DNA of 47,692 nt from Chitinimonas sp. BJB300 (GTDB lineage Bacteria > Pseudomonadota > Gammaproteobacteria > Burkholderiales > Chitinimonadaceae): contig NZ_PDZH01000020.1 of assembly GCF_002735695.1 (NCBI RefSeq), forward strand, positions 1-47,692, written 5' to 3'. Each line of letters begins with the position of its first letter. Positions within the stretch are counted from its first letter, which is position 1. Shown here one piece after another: positions 33,820-42,927 of the stretch. Position numbers and translations under genes: made by a program. The notes below the pieces were generated by a model that saw nothing but the letters and a program-made list of their open reading frames with translations, was not told where the DNA came from and did no database searches.

Positions 33820-35421
33820 CTAATGGGTTGTCTGCCAAATGGCCACTTCGCTCAACTGGCCCAGGCGGTCCTGCACCTGTACTGCAACTGCACGTACTGC
33901 GCCCCATTCCGGGTGTGCTGCCAGTTCTACGGTTGTTTGGCTGGCCGCTTGAATGTCGAGTTGCCAGCCACTGGCGTATTGCTTCCAAACTGCCAACCGG
34001 GCTGGTGAACTTCGAGGTGTATCGATTTGCAGGCGTGCAGTATCAGCCTGGAAAGTCAGACTGGGTGTAGCCAGTCGTTGGCTGCCCAACCACGGGTAAC
34101 TGGGTAGCAGCGCGGGTGTGGGATAGCTTTGCTGCAATAGAGCAGCACCGATTGCTTGTTGGTCTTGCAGCAGCGTGCGCATGCTGAAGTGCAGTTGGCC
34201 GCTCTGTCCAGCCGGCTGGCGGCTGGCTTCGATCTGTTTGGTGATTTCATTGGTGGACCAACCGCTTGAGGAGCCATCCAGCCGGCTGATGTTCAGCCCA
34301 GGCCAGATATGCCGCCCAAGCGGGTTGGTGCGCTGCCAGCTGGCCAGCAATATCGGGAAGGCTTGTCGGGGTTGGTCTACCGGCCAATAAAGCTGCGGTG
34401 CCAGGTAGTCCACCCAGCCGCGTTCCAGCCAAAGCTCTGCATCGGCATAGAGTTGATCGTACTGGCTGAAGCCCACGATGCCAGGGGGGCGTAAGTCTGG
34501 TCGCCCAATGCCAAAGGGGCTGATGCCGAACTTTACCCAGGGTTTTTCTGTGTGAACCAGCTTGTAGGTGGCTTCAACCAAGCGATTCACATTGTCACGC
34601 CGCCAATCTGCCCGGTTCAGCTTACCGCCGCCTGCCTGATAGCGACGCCAAGTGGCTTGATCGGGAAAGTCCTGTACCGCACCTCGCGCCCCTGCCCTGC
34701 CCGCGGCGGGAATGGGATAAGGGTAGAAGTAATCGTCAATCTGTATGCCGTCGATATCATAGCGGCGTAGCACATCGCCCATCACAGCCAGCGCGCGTTC
34801 GGCGGCGGCTGGCTCGCCGGGGTCCAGCCATAGATAGTCGCCATACGGCCTTACCCACTCTGGCTGCTTGCGTGCTACATGGCTATCGGCAAGCGGCATG
34901 CTGATGCGGCGGTGCCATGCCCGGAATGGGTTGAACCATGCATGCAATTCCAGGCCGCGCGCATGGGCTTCGTTGATCCATAGCGCCAGTGGGTCGTATT
35001 CGGGCTGTGGCGGCTGGCCTTGCTTGCCGGTCAGGTACGCTGACCAGGGCTCCAGTGCGGAAGGGTAGATGGCGTCCGCGGTGGGCCTGACTTGCAACAC
35101 GATGGCGTTCAAGTTCAATGCCACTACCCGGTCCAGAATGGCGCGTATCTCGGCCTGTTGCTGCGCGCTTGGCAGGCCCGGTTGGCTGGGCCAGTCGATG
35201 TTCGCCACGGTGGCTACCCAAACGCCGCGAAATTCCTGAAGGGCTTGCGGTAACGACGCTGCTGTGGGTGCCGGGGTAGGGTCGAGACGGCGTTTTTCGG
35301 TAGCCCCTGGCTGCAAGCCGGGCTCGACAGGCTTGCGAGGGGGGGTATTGCTACAGCCTGAGGGCAAGGCCAGCAATAGGCCAGTAAGGATGGTCGCTAA
35401 GCTTCGGCGAAGAGAAAGCAT
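33820..35421 (-). CDS. DigH-like GHL10 glycoside hydrolase lipoprotein
   Basis: A 533-residue lipoprotein: the signal peptide ends in LPSGC (lipidated Cys at 23), with SNTPP following, so an outer-membrane anchor is likely. The catalytic barrel is of the GHL10 (DUF187) family: FRGVWVATVANIDWPSQPGL, NAIVLQVRPTADAIYPS, GLELHAWFNPFRA, YDIDGIQIDDYFYPYP and WVDYLAPQLYW. The E. coli member YddW (DigH) cleaves denuded peptidoglycan strands, so a role in septal wall turnover is likely but inferred. A C-terminal beta-sandwich (~430-533) may bind carbohydrate. The AmiD-like amidase lies just upstream on the same strand. Confidence 0.85.
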   Translation of the reverse strand: MLSLRRSLATILTGLLLALPSGCSNTPPRKPVEPGLQPGATEKRRLDPTPAPTAASLPQALQEFRGVWVATVANIDWPSQPGLPSAQQQAEIRAILDRVVALNLNAIVLQVRPTADAIYPSALEPWSAYLTGKQGQPPQPEYDPLALWINEAHARGLELHAWFNPFRAWHRRISMPLADSHVARKQPEWVRPYGDYLWLDPGEPAAAERALAVMGDVLRRYDIDGIQIDDYFYPYPIPAAGRAGARGAVQDFPDQATWRRYQAGGGKLNRADWRRDNVNRLVEATYKLVHTEKPWVKFGISPFGIGRPDLRPPGIVGFSQYDQLYADAELWLERGWVDYLAPQLYWPVDQPRQAFPILLASWQRTNPLGRHIWPGLNISRLDGSSSGWSTNEITKQIEASRQPAGQSGQLHFSMRTLLQDQQAIGAALLQQSYPTPALLPSYPWLGSQRLATPSLTFQADTARLQIDTPRSSPARLAVWKQYASGWQLDIQAASQTTVELAAHPEWGAVRAVAVQVQDRLGQLSEVAIWQTTH

Positions 35422-35579
35422 TGATACTCATATGGAGAATAGCAGCCAGCGCGGAGCATAACGTAAGCAGGCCAGCCTCGCTTGCTGGGGTCGATAAGCC
35501 CGTATTTGGGATGATTATCGATGCGAAGGCTGAAAGCGTGCGGTATGTACGCCTGGCGCTGTGATGATCAGGATTCTGG

Positions 35580-36467
35580 CTAGGGTGTTGTGGGTTGCAG
35601 TACCTGCGGTAGCTTGGTGGGATAGTATTTTTCAACCAGTGCCAACGCCGTGGCGGTGGTGGTGGCCGTTGCTTGGCCATTGATTTCCCAAGGGCGGAAA
35701 TGCATCTGGAAGGCGCGAATGTAGCTGGCCATGTCCGCATCGGACGCACCGTCGTCTTTGATATCGTAACCGTAGGCTCGCAGTGCCCGTTGCAATAGGG
35801 CGATATTATCGGTATTGCCTTGCACGGCGCGGTAATGCTTGAGTACCGTGTCATCTTCATACCAAGCGCCTACCCCATGCTGCGCCAGCCACTGCCAGGG
35901 GAAGCGCGGGCCGGGGTCTGTTTTTCGGGTGGGGGCGATATCGCTATGGCCAACCACAGAGGTCGGCGTAATGTCTGGGTTTCGCACCAGGATATCCTGG
36001 CTTAGTTTGAGCAGCAGCTGTAACTGGGTGGTAGAGAAATCGGGAAAGAAACAAAGTGGTTCGGTGCCTTCAACTGCATGGCAGCGGGCCCGATTCACGA
36101 TCTCAATACCAATTGATTGGTCATTCAGGTTCTGGCGGTTTTCCCAACGTGACAGGCCGGCATGCCAGGCGCGGCGGTTTTCAGGTACGAGCTGGTAGAC
36201 CTTGAGCGCACGTTCACCATAACTGGGGTCGCCTTCTTCGGGCAGCAGATAGTGGGCGCTGACATCATCGCCATCGTCGCTGGGTTCGCTCAGGGTTTGG
36301 AGCGAGCTGGCAAAATTGCTTGATGTGTAATGCATGACGAGAAAGCGCACACGCCCGTTGGCATTGGTCGAAGGATGTTCCACCAATGGATAGGTGGTCA
36401 GATAGCCGGGTGTAGTGGCGCAGGCCGCTAACAAAAGCGTTGCAGGCAGCAGAGCATAAAGTTTCAT
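35580..36467 (-). CDS. N-acetylmuramoyl-L-alanine amidase, AmiD-like lipoprotein
   Basis: Outer-membrane lipoprotein amidase of 295 residues that cleaves peptide stems from peptidoglycan or its anhydro-muropeptides. The lipobox is LLAAC (Cys 16). The Amidase_2 zinc domain shows RVRFLVMHYTSSNF (His), RRAWHAGLSRWENR (His), SIGIEIVN (catalytic Glu) and VVGHSDIAPTRKTDPG (His and Asp). A peptidoglycan-binding helical domain follows (LQRALRAYGYDI, AFQMHFRP). I chose the ATG at 36467, with AGGGAA upstream. It is co-directional with the DigH-like gene 158 bp downstream. Confidence 0.92.
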   Translation of the reverse strand: MKLYALLPATLLLAACATTPGYLTTYPLVEHPSTNANGRVRFLVMHYTSSNFASSLQTLSEPSDDGDDVSAHYLLPEEGDPSYGERALKVYQLVPENRRAWHAGLSRWENRQNLNDQSIGIEIVNRARCHAVEGTEPLCFFPDFSTTQLQLLLKLSQDILVRNPDITPTSVVGHSDIAPTRKTDPGPRFPWQWLAQHGVGAWYEDDTVLKHYRAVQGNTDNIALLQRALRAYGYDIKDDGASDADMASYIRAFQMHFRPWEINGQATATTTATALALVEKYYPTKLPQVLQPTTP

Positions 36468-36544
36468 TGATTTGCATTCCCTGGGTTTGCACTGAGTGAT
36501 AGAGATATTGGCGCGGATAACAAGCATTTCAGAGAGGTCGCATC

Positions 36545-39385
36545 ATGAAAGTATTGCTGCCCCCTCCTACCCTGAGCCCAATGACCCAACGCATTGCCTA
36601 TACGCGTTTTTTGATCATCCTTGCGGGCCAGTTGCCGCCAGAGCGCATCATCACCGACTCGATGCTTCGCTTGGCGCTGGGTACCGATGCCAGCTTTTAC
36701 CGGCTTGTGCCGCAGGTGGTGATACGGGTGGAAAGTGAACGGGAAGTGATTGCCGTCATGGCCGCAGCCAGAGTTGAAAAACTGGGCCTTACTTTCCGCG
36801 CCGCGGGTACCAGCCTTTCGGGCCAAGCGGTGACAGACAGTATTCTGGTGGTGCTGGGTGATGGATGGGGAGGTCATGAAATTCTCGATGGTGGTGCGGT
36901 CATTCGTTTACAGCCCGGTGTGATCGGCCAGCATGCCAACGATTGCTTACGCCCCTATGGCCGTAAGATCGGCCCCGACCCGGCTTCGATTGGCACATGC
37001 AAAATTGGAGGTATCGCAGCCAATAACGCCAGCGGAATGTGTTGCGGCACCCGGGACAATAGCTATCACACCATGCTGGCCATGCGCTTGGTACTGGCCG
37101 ACGGCAGTGTGCTGGATACGGCTGATCCGGCATCAGTAAGCCGTTTTCGCAGCAACAACGCCGACCTACTGCTGGGTCTGACCGAGTTGGCAGAGAAGGT
37201 TCACAACGATGTAATCTTGAGCGAACGTATCCGGCATAAATTTCGGCTGAAGAACACCACGGGTTATGGCCTGAACGCCCTGCTGGATTTTACCGACCCC
37301 GTCGATATGTTGATCCATCTCATGATTGGATCGGAAGGCACACTGGGGTTTATTGCCCGCGTCGATTACCGCACGGTGGTTGAACACCCGCATAAGGCAT
37401 CTGCTTTGTTGTTGTTCGACAGGCTGGATACGTGTTGCCATGCCGTCAGCGCTTTGGCGGCTACATCGGTGAGTGCGGTGGAGTTGATGGATGGAAGGAG
37501 TCTATCGGCGGTTGCCGCCAAACTGCCCGACTTGCTGCTGAGTAGTTCTTACGCCGCCGGGCTTTTGATTGAGGTTCGAGCACCGGACGCCAATGCGTTG
37601 GCAGTGCAGATTGCCGCGGTGGATGCAGTGCTGGCTGGCTTTGATATTGCCCGTCGCGCTGGCTTCAGCGCCAAGTCGGCAGATTTCGAACCCTGGTGGG
37701 CGGTGCGAAAGGGGCTATTTCCTGCGGTTGGTGCGGCACGAACGCCCGGCAGCACGGTAGTGATTGAGGATGTGACTTTTCCTGTCGCAAGGTTGGCTGC
37801 AGGTGTCGCGGGGATGCAGGGGCTATTCGACCGATTTGGTTATACCGAAGCCCTCCTGTTTGGCCATGCCCTAGAAGGTAATCTGCACATTGTTTTTGCG
37901 CCGCGCTTTGATGAGCCCGCTGAGGTGGAACGTTATCGAGGCTTGATGGCGGCGTTGGCGCAATTGGTGGCGGTGGACTTTGATGGTGCTCTCAAGGGTG
38001 AGCATGGCACCGGGCGCAATATGGCGCCTTTTGTGGCATTGGAATGGGGGATGGATGGCTACGCGGTTATGCAACGTATCAAAGCGTTGTTTGACCCAGA
38101 GGGCATACTCAACCCCGGGGTGATCTTGAATGCTGACCCTGATATACACCTGAAGAACCTCAAGCCGATGCCGGTAGCCGATCCTCTGGTGGATAAATGC
38201 ATCGAGTGCGGATTTTGCGAGCCGGTCTGTCCATCACATGGTCTAACGCTGAGTCCACGCCAACGCATTGTCGTGTGGCGTCAGTTGCAAGCATGGCGAC
38301 AGCAGCCTGCCAAGCTGGCGAGACGGCAGCATTGGTTGGCCCAGTACCGTCAGCGGGGCATCGAGACCTGCGCAACCACCGGCATGTGCGCCACCCGTTG
38401 CCCGGTGGGCATCGACACCGGTAAGTTAATGCATCAGCTGAGTGACCGGACAAATTTTCCATTTGTGGCACAGCAGATTGCCCGCCACTATCGACTGGCG
38501 ACAGCCATGGCACGTAGTGGGTTGAGAGCCTGGCGGTGGATGGGCCGGATGTTTGGTCCCAGGCGATTGCAGCGATTAAACGAGCATGCTCATCAGCGTT
38601 GGCCTCGTATCCCCCTGGTACCGGCGGGCTTAGTTGCTGCCGCACCGTTACCGGTTGTTTCCCATGTGGCAGGAGAGGCGGTGGTTGTGTTCCCTAGCTG
38701 CCCAAACCGTGTGCTGGCTGGCACGCAGGGCGCTGACAGTGAATTGGCTGCCACGCTATCGGTATTGCGAAAGGCGGGCTTTGCTCCACGCTTACCATTG
38801 GACTATGCCGGCATATGCTGTGGCCAGCCCTTTGCTTCCGGTAATGCTTTGGCAGCCGCTGTCGATGCACTTATGCATACCAACCTGGCGCTATTGGCTG
38901 TGAGTAACAACGGTGACTTGCCCGTCTACCTTGATAACGGACCCTGTGGCTTAAGGTTGATCGAGGCACAGCAGAATGGCCAACTCGATGCACGTTTACG
39001 GTTGTTTGCCGCGCCTCATTTTTTGAATCAATGGGTATTGCCACGCCTAGCGGTGAAACGTATCGCCAAGCTGGCCCTGCATGTGCCTTGCAGTATCGCC
39101 AAGCAACCCGCTGCTGCTGATTTGCGTGCATTGGCGGCCGCTTTGGCCAATGAGGTGGTTGAAACCGGCGTAGCTTGCTGTGGTTTTGCTGGCGATAAAG
39201 GGATGACTGTATCCGCATTGAATGCCCACGCGCTGCGCCATGTGGCAGACCGCCAACAAGGCTGCGACTGTGGTGTTTCTGCTAGTCGAACGTGTCAGAT
39301 TGGCCTCAATACCCACAGCGGATTGGCTTACGACGGTATCGAAGTGGTACTGGATAGGCAGAGCAATGATAAAAGCATTCGCTGA
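36545..39385 (+). CDS. FAD/Fe-S D-2-hydroxyacid dehydrogenase (D-lactate type)
   Basis: A 946-residue fusion of a GlcD-like flavin part and a GlcF-like iron-sulfur part. The N-terminal FAD-binding type 4 domain shows RAAGTSLSGQAV and GPDPASIGTCKIGGIAANNASG; the FAD-linked oxidase cap ends with KGEHGTGRN. Two ferredoxin clusters follow at residues ~551-562 (CIECGFCEPVCP) and ~609-620 (CATTGMCATRCP). The C-terminal part carries two CCG-type motifs (GICCGQPF ~757, CCGFAGDKGM ~878). The family is represented by the quinone-linked D-lactate dehydrogenases of Pseudomonas lld loci and by YdiJ, so D-lactate or D-2-hydroxyglutarate is the likely substrate. No lldP or lldD is nearby. AGAGAGG precedes the ATG. 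Confidence 0.88.
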   Translation: MKVLLPPPTLSPMTQRIAYTRFLIILAGQLPPERIITDSMLRLALGTDASFYRLVPQVVIRVESEREVIAVMAAARVEKLGLTFRAAGTSLSGQAVTDSILVVLGDGWGGHEILDGGAVIRLQPGVIGQHANDCLRPYGRKIGPDPASIGTCKIGGIAANNASGMCCGTRDNSYHTMLAMRLVLADGSVLDTADPASVSRFRSNNADLLLGLTELAEKVHNDVILSERIRHKFRLKNTTGYGLNALLDFTDPVDMLIHLMIGSEGTLGFIARVDYRTVVEHPHKASALLLFDRLDTCCHAVSALAATSVSAVELMDGRSLSAVAAKLPDLLLSSSYAAGLLIEVRAPDANALAVQIAAVDAVLAGFDIARRAGFSAKSADFEPWWAVRKGLFPAVGAARTPGSTVVIEDVTFPVARLAAGVAGMQGLFDRFGYTEALLFGHALEGNLHIVFAPRFDEPAEVERYRGLMAALAQLVAVDFDGALKGEHGTGRNMAPFVALEWGMDGYAVMQRIKALFDPEGILNPGVILNADPDIHLKNLKPMPVADPLVDKCIECGFCEPVCPSHGLTLSPRQRIVVWRQLQAWRQQPAKLARRQHWLAQYRQRGIETCATTGMCATRCPVGIDTGKLMHQLSDRTNFPFVAQQIARHYRLATAMARSGLRAWRWMGRMFGPRRLQRLNEHAHQRWPRIPLVPAGLVAAAPLPVVSHVAGEAVVVFPSCPNRVLAGTQGADSELAATLSVLRKAGFAPRLPLDYAGICCGQPFASGNALAAAVDALMHTNLALLAVSNNGDLPVYLDNGPCGLRLIEAQQNGQLDARLRLFAAPHFLNQWVLPRLAVKRIAKLALHVPCSIAKQPAAADLRALAAALANEVVETGVACCGFAGDKGMTVSALNAHALRHVADRQQGCDCGVSASRTCQIGLNTHSGLAYDGIEVVLDRQSNDKSIR

Positions 39386-39520
39386 CACTATTTCTATAGG
39401 TCATGGTCATTCTGTGTGGCCCCTTGGTCATGGTCCAGCTTGAGTCGGCAACTTTTCTGTAATGCGCCAGTTCTATTGTTATGAGCCCGTTTCCCGTTGA
39501 ATAATTCCTGGATACCTAGC

Positions 39521-41215
39521 ATGTTGCGAACACCTTTGCTGGCTTTATCGGCACTTACTATGTCCTTGCTGCTGGCAGGGTGCGCTGGTGATGGCAGTTC
39601 AGTCACTACTGCACCTTCTGCCGGCCGGGTGGACGTCAAGATGCTGGCGATCAATGACTTTCACGGCAATCTCAAGCCCGGTGGCTCGCTTATGCTGCCC
39701 GACCCGGCAGACCACAGCAAAACCGTGAAGGTGAATGCTGGTGGTGCTGAATACCTGGCGACCTGGTTGAAAACGCTCAAAGCCAAGAACCCAAATAACG
39801 TGGTGGTGGCAGCGGGGGATTTGATTGGCGCAAGCCCTTTGCTGTCGGCGCTGTTCCATGATGAGCCCACCATTGAGGCGATGAACGAGATGGGGCTCGA
39901 ATTCAATGCGGTGGGTAACCATGAATTCGACGAGGGGGCCGAAGAGCTGGTGCGGATGCAGAACGGTGGCTGTCACCCTGTTGATGGTTGCGTGGGTAAG
40001 GCCAACTTCGGTGGTGCCAAGTTCAAGTATCTTGCCGCGAATGTCGTTAATGAGAAAACGGGCAAGACCTTATTCCCTGCTTATCTGGTCAAGGAATTCC
40101 AGGGTATCAAGGTGGCATTCATCGGTATGACATTGAAAGGAACGCCGTCGGTAGTGTCGCCTGCTGGTGTGGCGGGGCTCAAGTTTCGGGATGAGGCAGA
40201 AACCGTGAATCAGCTGGTACCAGAGCTGAAGGCGCAGGGCATCAACGCCATCGTGGTATTGGTGCATGAAGGTGGAGCCCAGACTGGTGGGTTGAGTGAG
40301 TGCAAGGGAATGTCGGGTGCGATTGTTGATATCACCAAGAATTTGAACCCGGCGGTGGACATTGTCGTCAGCGGTCATACGCATCAGGCCTATAACTGTG
40401 AGATCAATGGCAAGTTGGTTACCAGTGCCAACCAGTATGGCAGGGTGGTTTCGGAAATCGATTTCACGCTTGATCCCATCACCCATGATGTGGTGAAGCG
40501 CACTGCCACCAATATTCCCGTGACTAATAATGTTGCCATGGACAGTGTGCTGACTTCGTTGATTGAACGGTACGACGCGCTGGTAAAACCCTTGGAGAGC
40601 CGTGTAGCGGGACAGCTTGCTGGCGGATTATTCAAGGCCGTCAATGCAAGCGGTGAGGCAATATTGGGGAATGTGATTGCCGATGCGCAATTGGCCGCTA
40701 CCAGTGGTGCAACATTTGGCAATGCCACGATCGCATTCCTGAACCCGGGCGGAGCACGTACCGACCTCGTCCCGGACGCGTCGGGCAACGTCACCTATGG
40801 TCAGCTCTTCACTGTTCAGCCCTTTGGCAACAGTTTGGTGACGATGACGCTGACTGGCGCACAGATCAAAGAGTTACTCGAGCAGCAGTTTGTTGGCTAC
40901 ACCAATAACCAGCCAATCGATCGTGTACTGCATCCTTCACAAGGGTTCACTTACCGCTGGGACAGCACCAAGCCTGCTGGGCAACGTGTTGATACGGCCG
41001 GCATCAAATTGAATGACGTGGTGCTGGATCTGCAAGCAAATTACCGGGTGACGGTGAACAACTTCATGGCAAATGGGGGGGATGGATTTACCGTGTTGAA
41101 TCTGGGTATCGACCGTTTAGGCGGTGCGCAGGATATCGATGCGCTGGAGAAGTACATCAAAGCCAATTCGCCACTGGCAGTGCCTGCATTGGGTCGGGTT
41201 GTAAAAACCCAGTAA
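39521..41215 (+). CDS. 5'-nucleotidase/metallophosphatase lipoprotein
   Basis: A 564-residue UshA-family enzyme that removes phosphate from extracellular nucleotides. The signal peptide ends in LLAGC (Cys 20), so it is lipid-anchored. The N-terminal metallophosphatase domain has AINDFHGNL, GDLIGASPLLS, GNHEFDEG, VLVHEG and SGHTHQAYNC. The C-terminal substrate domain has FLNPGGARTDL, YGQLFTVQPFGNSLV and NNFMANGGDGF. I chose the ATG at 39521; the frame opens at a TTG eight codons earlier. It is monocistronic and converges on the binding-protein unit. Confidence 0.93.
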   Translation: MLRTPLLALSALTMSLLLAGCAGDGSSVTTAPSAGRVDVKMLAINDFHGNLKPGGSLMLPDPADHSKTVKVNAGGAEYLATWLKTLKAKNPNNVVVAAGDLIGASPLLSALFHDEPTIEAMNEMGLEFNAVGNHEFDEGAEELVRMQNGGCHPVDGCVGKANFGGAKFKYLAANVVNEKTGKTLFPAYLVKEFQGIKVAFIGMTLKGTPSVVSPAGVAGLKFRDEAETVNQLVPELKAQGINAIVVLVHEGGAQTGGLSECKGMSGAIVDITKNLNPAVDIVVSGHTHQAYNCEINGKLVTSANQYGRVVSEIDFTLDPITHDVVKRTATNIPVTNNVAMDSVLTSLIERYDALVKPLESRVAGQLAGGLFKAVNASGEAILGNVIADAQLAATSGATFGNATIAFLNPGGARTDLVPDASGNVTYGQLFTVQPFGNSLVTMTLTGAQIKELLEQQFVGYTNNQPIDRVLHPSQGFTYRWDSTKPAGQRVDTAGIKLNDVVLDLQANYRVTVNNFMANGGDGFTVLNLGIDRLGGAQDIDALEKYIKANSPLAVPALGRVVKTQ

Positions 41216-41265
41216 GCCAAGGGTACTTTACAGCTAACGATATTCTTCCGGACTTTGGCAAAATC

Positions 41266-41306
41266 ATCAGGCCCCGCTTTGTATACGATACAAAGCGGGG
41301 CCTGAT
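41266..41306. terminator. Perfect 19-bp hairpin between convergent genes
   Basis: ATCAGGCCCCGCTTTGTAT (41266-41284) and its exact reverse complement (41288-41306) around an ACG loop. On the minus strand it is followed by GATTTTGCC, giving a short T-run, so it most likely ends the binding-protein unit and may also stop the nucleotidase transcript. Confidence 0.8.
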
Positions 41307-41320
41307 GTATAGGGGGTTGG

Positions 41321-42088
41321 CTATTTGAAGCTACTTACCGTCTTTTTATATTCCGGAGAATCTCTTACAGAGACAACGGCATCCCAGATTTCGTTGGAAA
41401 ACTCGGTGTATTTGCCATAAAACTGCTTGGACAGCATCAGGAAGTAAGGTTTTTCAACCAATGGCGGGCTTATCTTCTCCACTTTACCGTTGAACTCAGA
41501 TTGGGCTATGGAGTTATCGCCTTCCTGTGTTTGCAAGGCAACGACTTGCAATCGACCCGCCACCAACTTACGTAGATTGTCATCGGCACCACGTGTACCG
41601 TCATCCACCCGCACACCCATCGTTTTGAGCTGCTCAATGATGGAATAGCCTTGCTGTGCGCCAACTGCGGTGGTCAGGTTGCTGATGGTCTTGCCGTCGT
41701 AGCTGACATTGTTGCCCTTGAGCCGATACAACGAATAGCCACTCATCATTAAATATTTGGCTGTGTCGGGTTTATCGCTGGCTCCTGGATAAAAGCCCAT
41801 TGCTAGCCTGTCTTGCTTGAAGCTGGATGCGAAAGCCCCATCCACTGTGCCTTGGCGCATATCATCTAGACAACGCACCCAGGGCACTGGGCTGATTTCG
41901 ACCTTTATGCCGAGTTTTTGTCCGACCTGCTTCAGGTGGATAATATTCAAGCCATCTCTGCCATTGACCAGCCACGGAAAAGACTCGAGATTGTCGGTAC
42001 ATAGCTTGATGCTGGCAGGTTTTTCGGCAGCTTGTGCGGATAGCCCTGTCAAGGCAAGACAAGCAAGTAACAAGGTGATCTTTCGCAT
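41321..42088 (-). CDS. Periplasmic solute-binding protein (SBP family 3)
   Basis: A 255-residue periplasmic binding protein. The signal peptide KITLLLACLALTGLSAQA leads into IKLCTDNLESFPWLVNG, then LNIIHLKQVGQKLGIKVEISPVPWVRCLDDMRQGTVDGAFASSF, a typical family 3 first lobe; VGAQQGYSIIEQL and DGTRGADDNLRKL form the second. The ATG at 42088 has GAGGACC 8 bases upstream. It is the last gene of a unit with another binding protein (63 bp upstream) and a chemoreceptor, and there is no permease or ATPase. The ligand is unknown. Confidence 0.85.
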   Translation of the reverse strand: MRKITLLLACLALTGLSAQAAEKPASIKLCTDNLESFPWLVNGRDGLNIIHLKQVGQKLGIKVEISPVPWVRCLDDMRQGTVDGAFASSFKQDRLAMGFYPGASDKPDTAKYLMMSGYSLYRLKGNNVSYDGKTISNLTTAVGAQQGYSIIEQLKTMGVRVDDGTRGADDNLRKLVAGRLQVVALQTQEGDNSIAQSEFNGKVEKISPPLVEKPYFLMLSKQFYGKYTEFSNEIWDAVVSVRDSPEYKKTVSSFK

Positions 42089-42151
42089 TGCAAGGTCCTC
42101 AAGGATTGAGTTGAACACTAACTCTGTAAAGAAATTCGATTATCAGCTGGC

Positions 42152-42907
42152 TTAGCCACCCAGTTGCTTTTTCATCAAGGCATTGACATCGATTTTCTTC
42201 AGGCCTTCGTTAAAGATCTTGGCAGCCCGTTGCCCCTCGGCGTCCTTTTTAAAGCAGATGAACAGCTTCTTGTCTTCTAAGATCTTGGCATTCATGCTCA
42301 ATTTGCCGACATAGGACTTGAGTGCTGCATCGGTTTTCATCAGGTAATTGAATACATTACTATCTACGACGGCGAGGTCCAGCCGGCCCCCGCCCAGCTT
42401 GAGCAGGTTTTTGCCGTCATCTATGGCGACATCCACTTTCTGCTGCTTGGCGGCAACCCTGGCGTCGAACTCGGTGGTGTTGACATAGTCCTGCACTACA
42501 CCGACTTTCTTGCTGGACAAGTCGGCAATGCTGTTCCAAGTGAAAGGTGCATCTACACGCTGCGCCAAGCCCAATGGGCCCGTCCCCATGGGTTCGGACA
42601 GGTGAAAGTCCTTGCGTACATCGGCCGAGTCGTATTCAGGGAAATAACCGGCGTGGGTGGGGCTCGATTTGCCCAGTTGCACTGCTCGGCTCCATGGGTA
42701 GAACTCGACCTTCAGTTCATAACCCATGGCCTTGAATGCTGCTTTGGCCACAGCCACACTTGCGCCTTGCTCTGGTAATTTTGTACCGGTGTAAGGGGGC
42801 CACTCCAGGGAAGCAAGCGTGATGGTCTTGCTATCCGCCGACGCCGCATTGATCAGCGTGCTGCCCAGAATGGCAAACAGCGCCAAGTGGAATTTGCGAC
42901 GATTCAT
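42152..42907 (-). CDS. Periplasmic solute-binding protein (SBP family 3)
   Basis: A 251-residue periplasmic binding protein with a signal peptide (RRKFHLALFAILGSTLINAASA). The first lobe reads ITLASLEWPPYTGTKLPEQGASVAVAKAAFKAMGYELKVEFYPWSRA, typical of polar amino-acid-like binders; KVGVVQDYVNTTEFD starts the second lobe. It begins 20 bp after the end of the chemoreceptor gene and is followed by a second binding protein. It shares only general family similarity with that neighbour, so the two are not recent tandem copies. It probably presents a ligand to the chemoreceptor, which is inference. Confidence 0.87.
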   Translation of the reverse strand: MNRRKFHLALFAILGSTLINAASADSKTITLASLEWPPYTGTKLPEQGASVAVAKAAFKAMGYELKVEFYPWSRAVQLGKSSPTHAGYFPEYDSADVRKDFHLSEPMGTGPLGLAQRVDAPFTWNSIADLSSKKVGVVQDYVNTTEFDARVAAKQQKVDVAIDDGKNLLKLGGGRLDLAVVDSNVFNYLMKTDAALKSYVGKLSMNAKILEDKKLFICFKKDAEGQRAAKIFNEGLKKIDVNALMKKQLGG

Positions 42908-42927
42908 GGGCTTGTGTTCCTTGAGGT

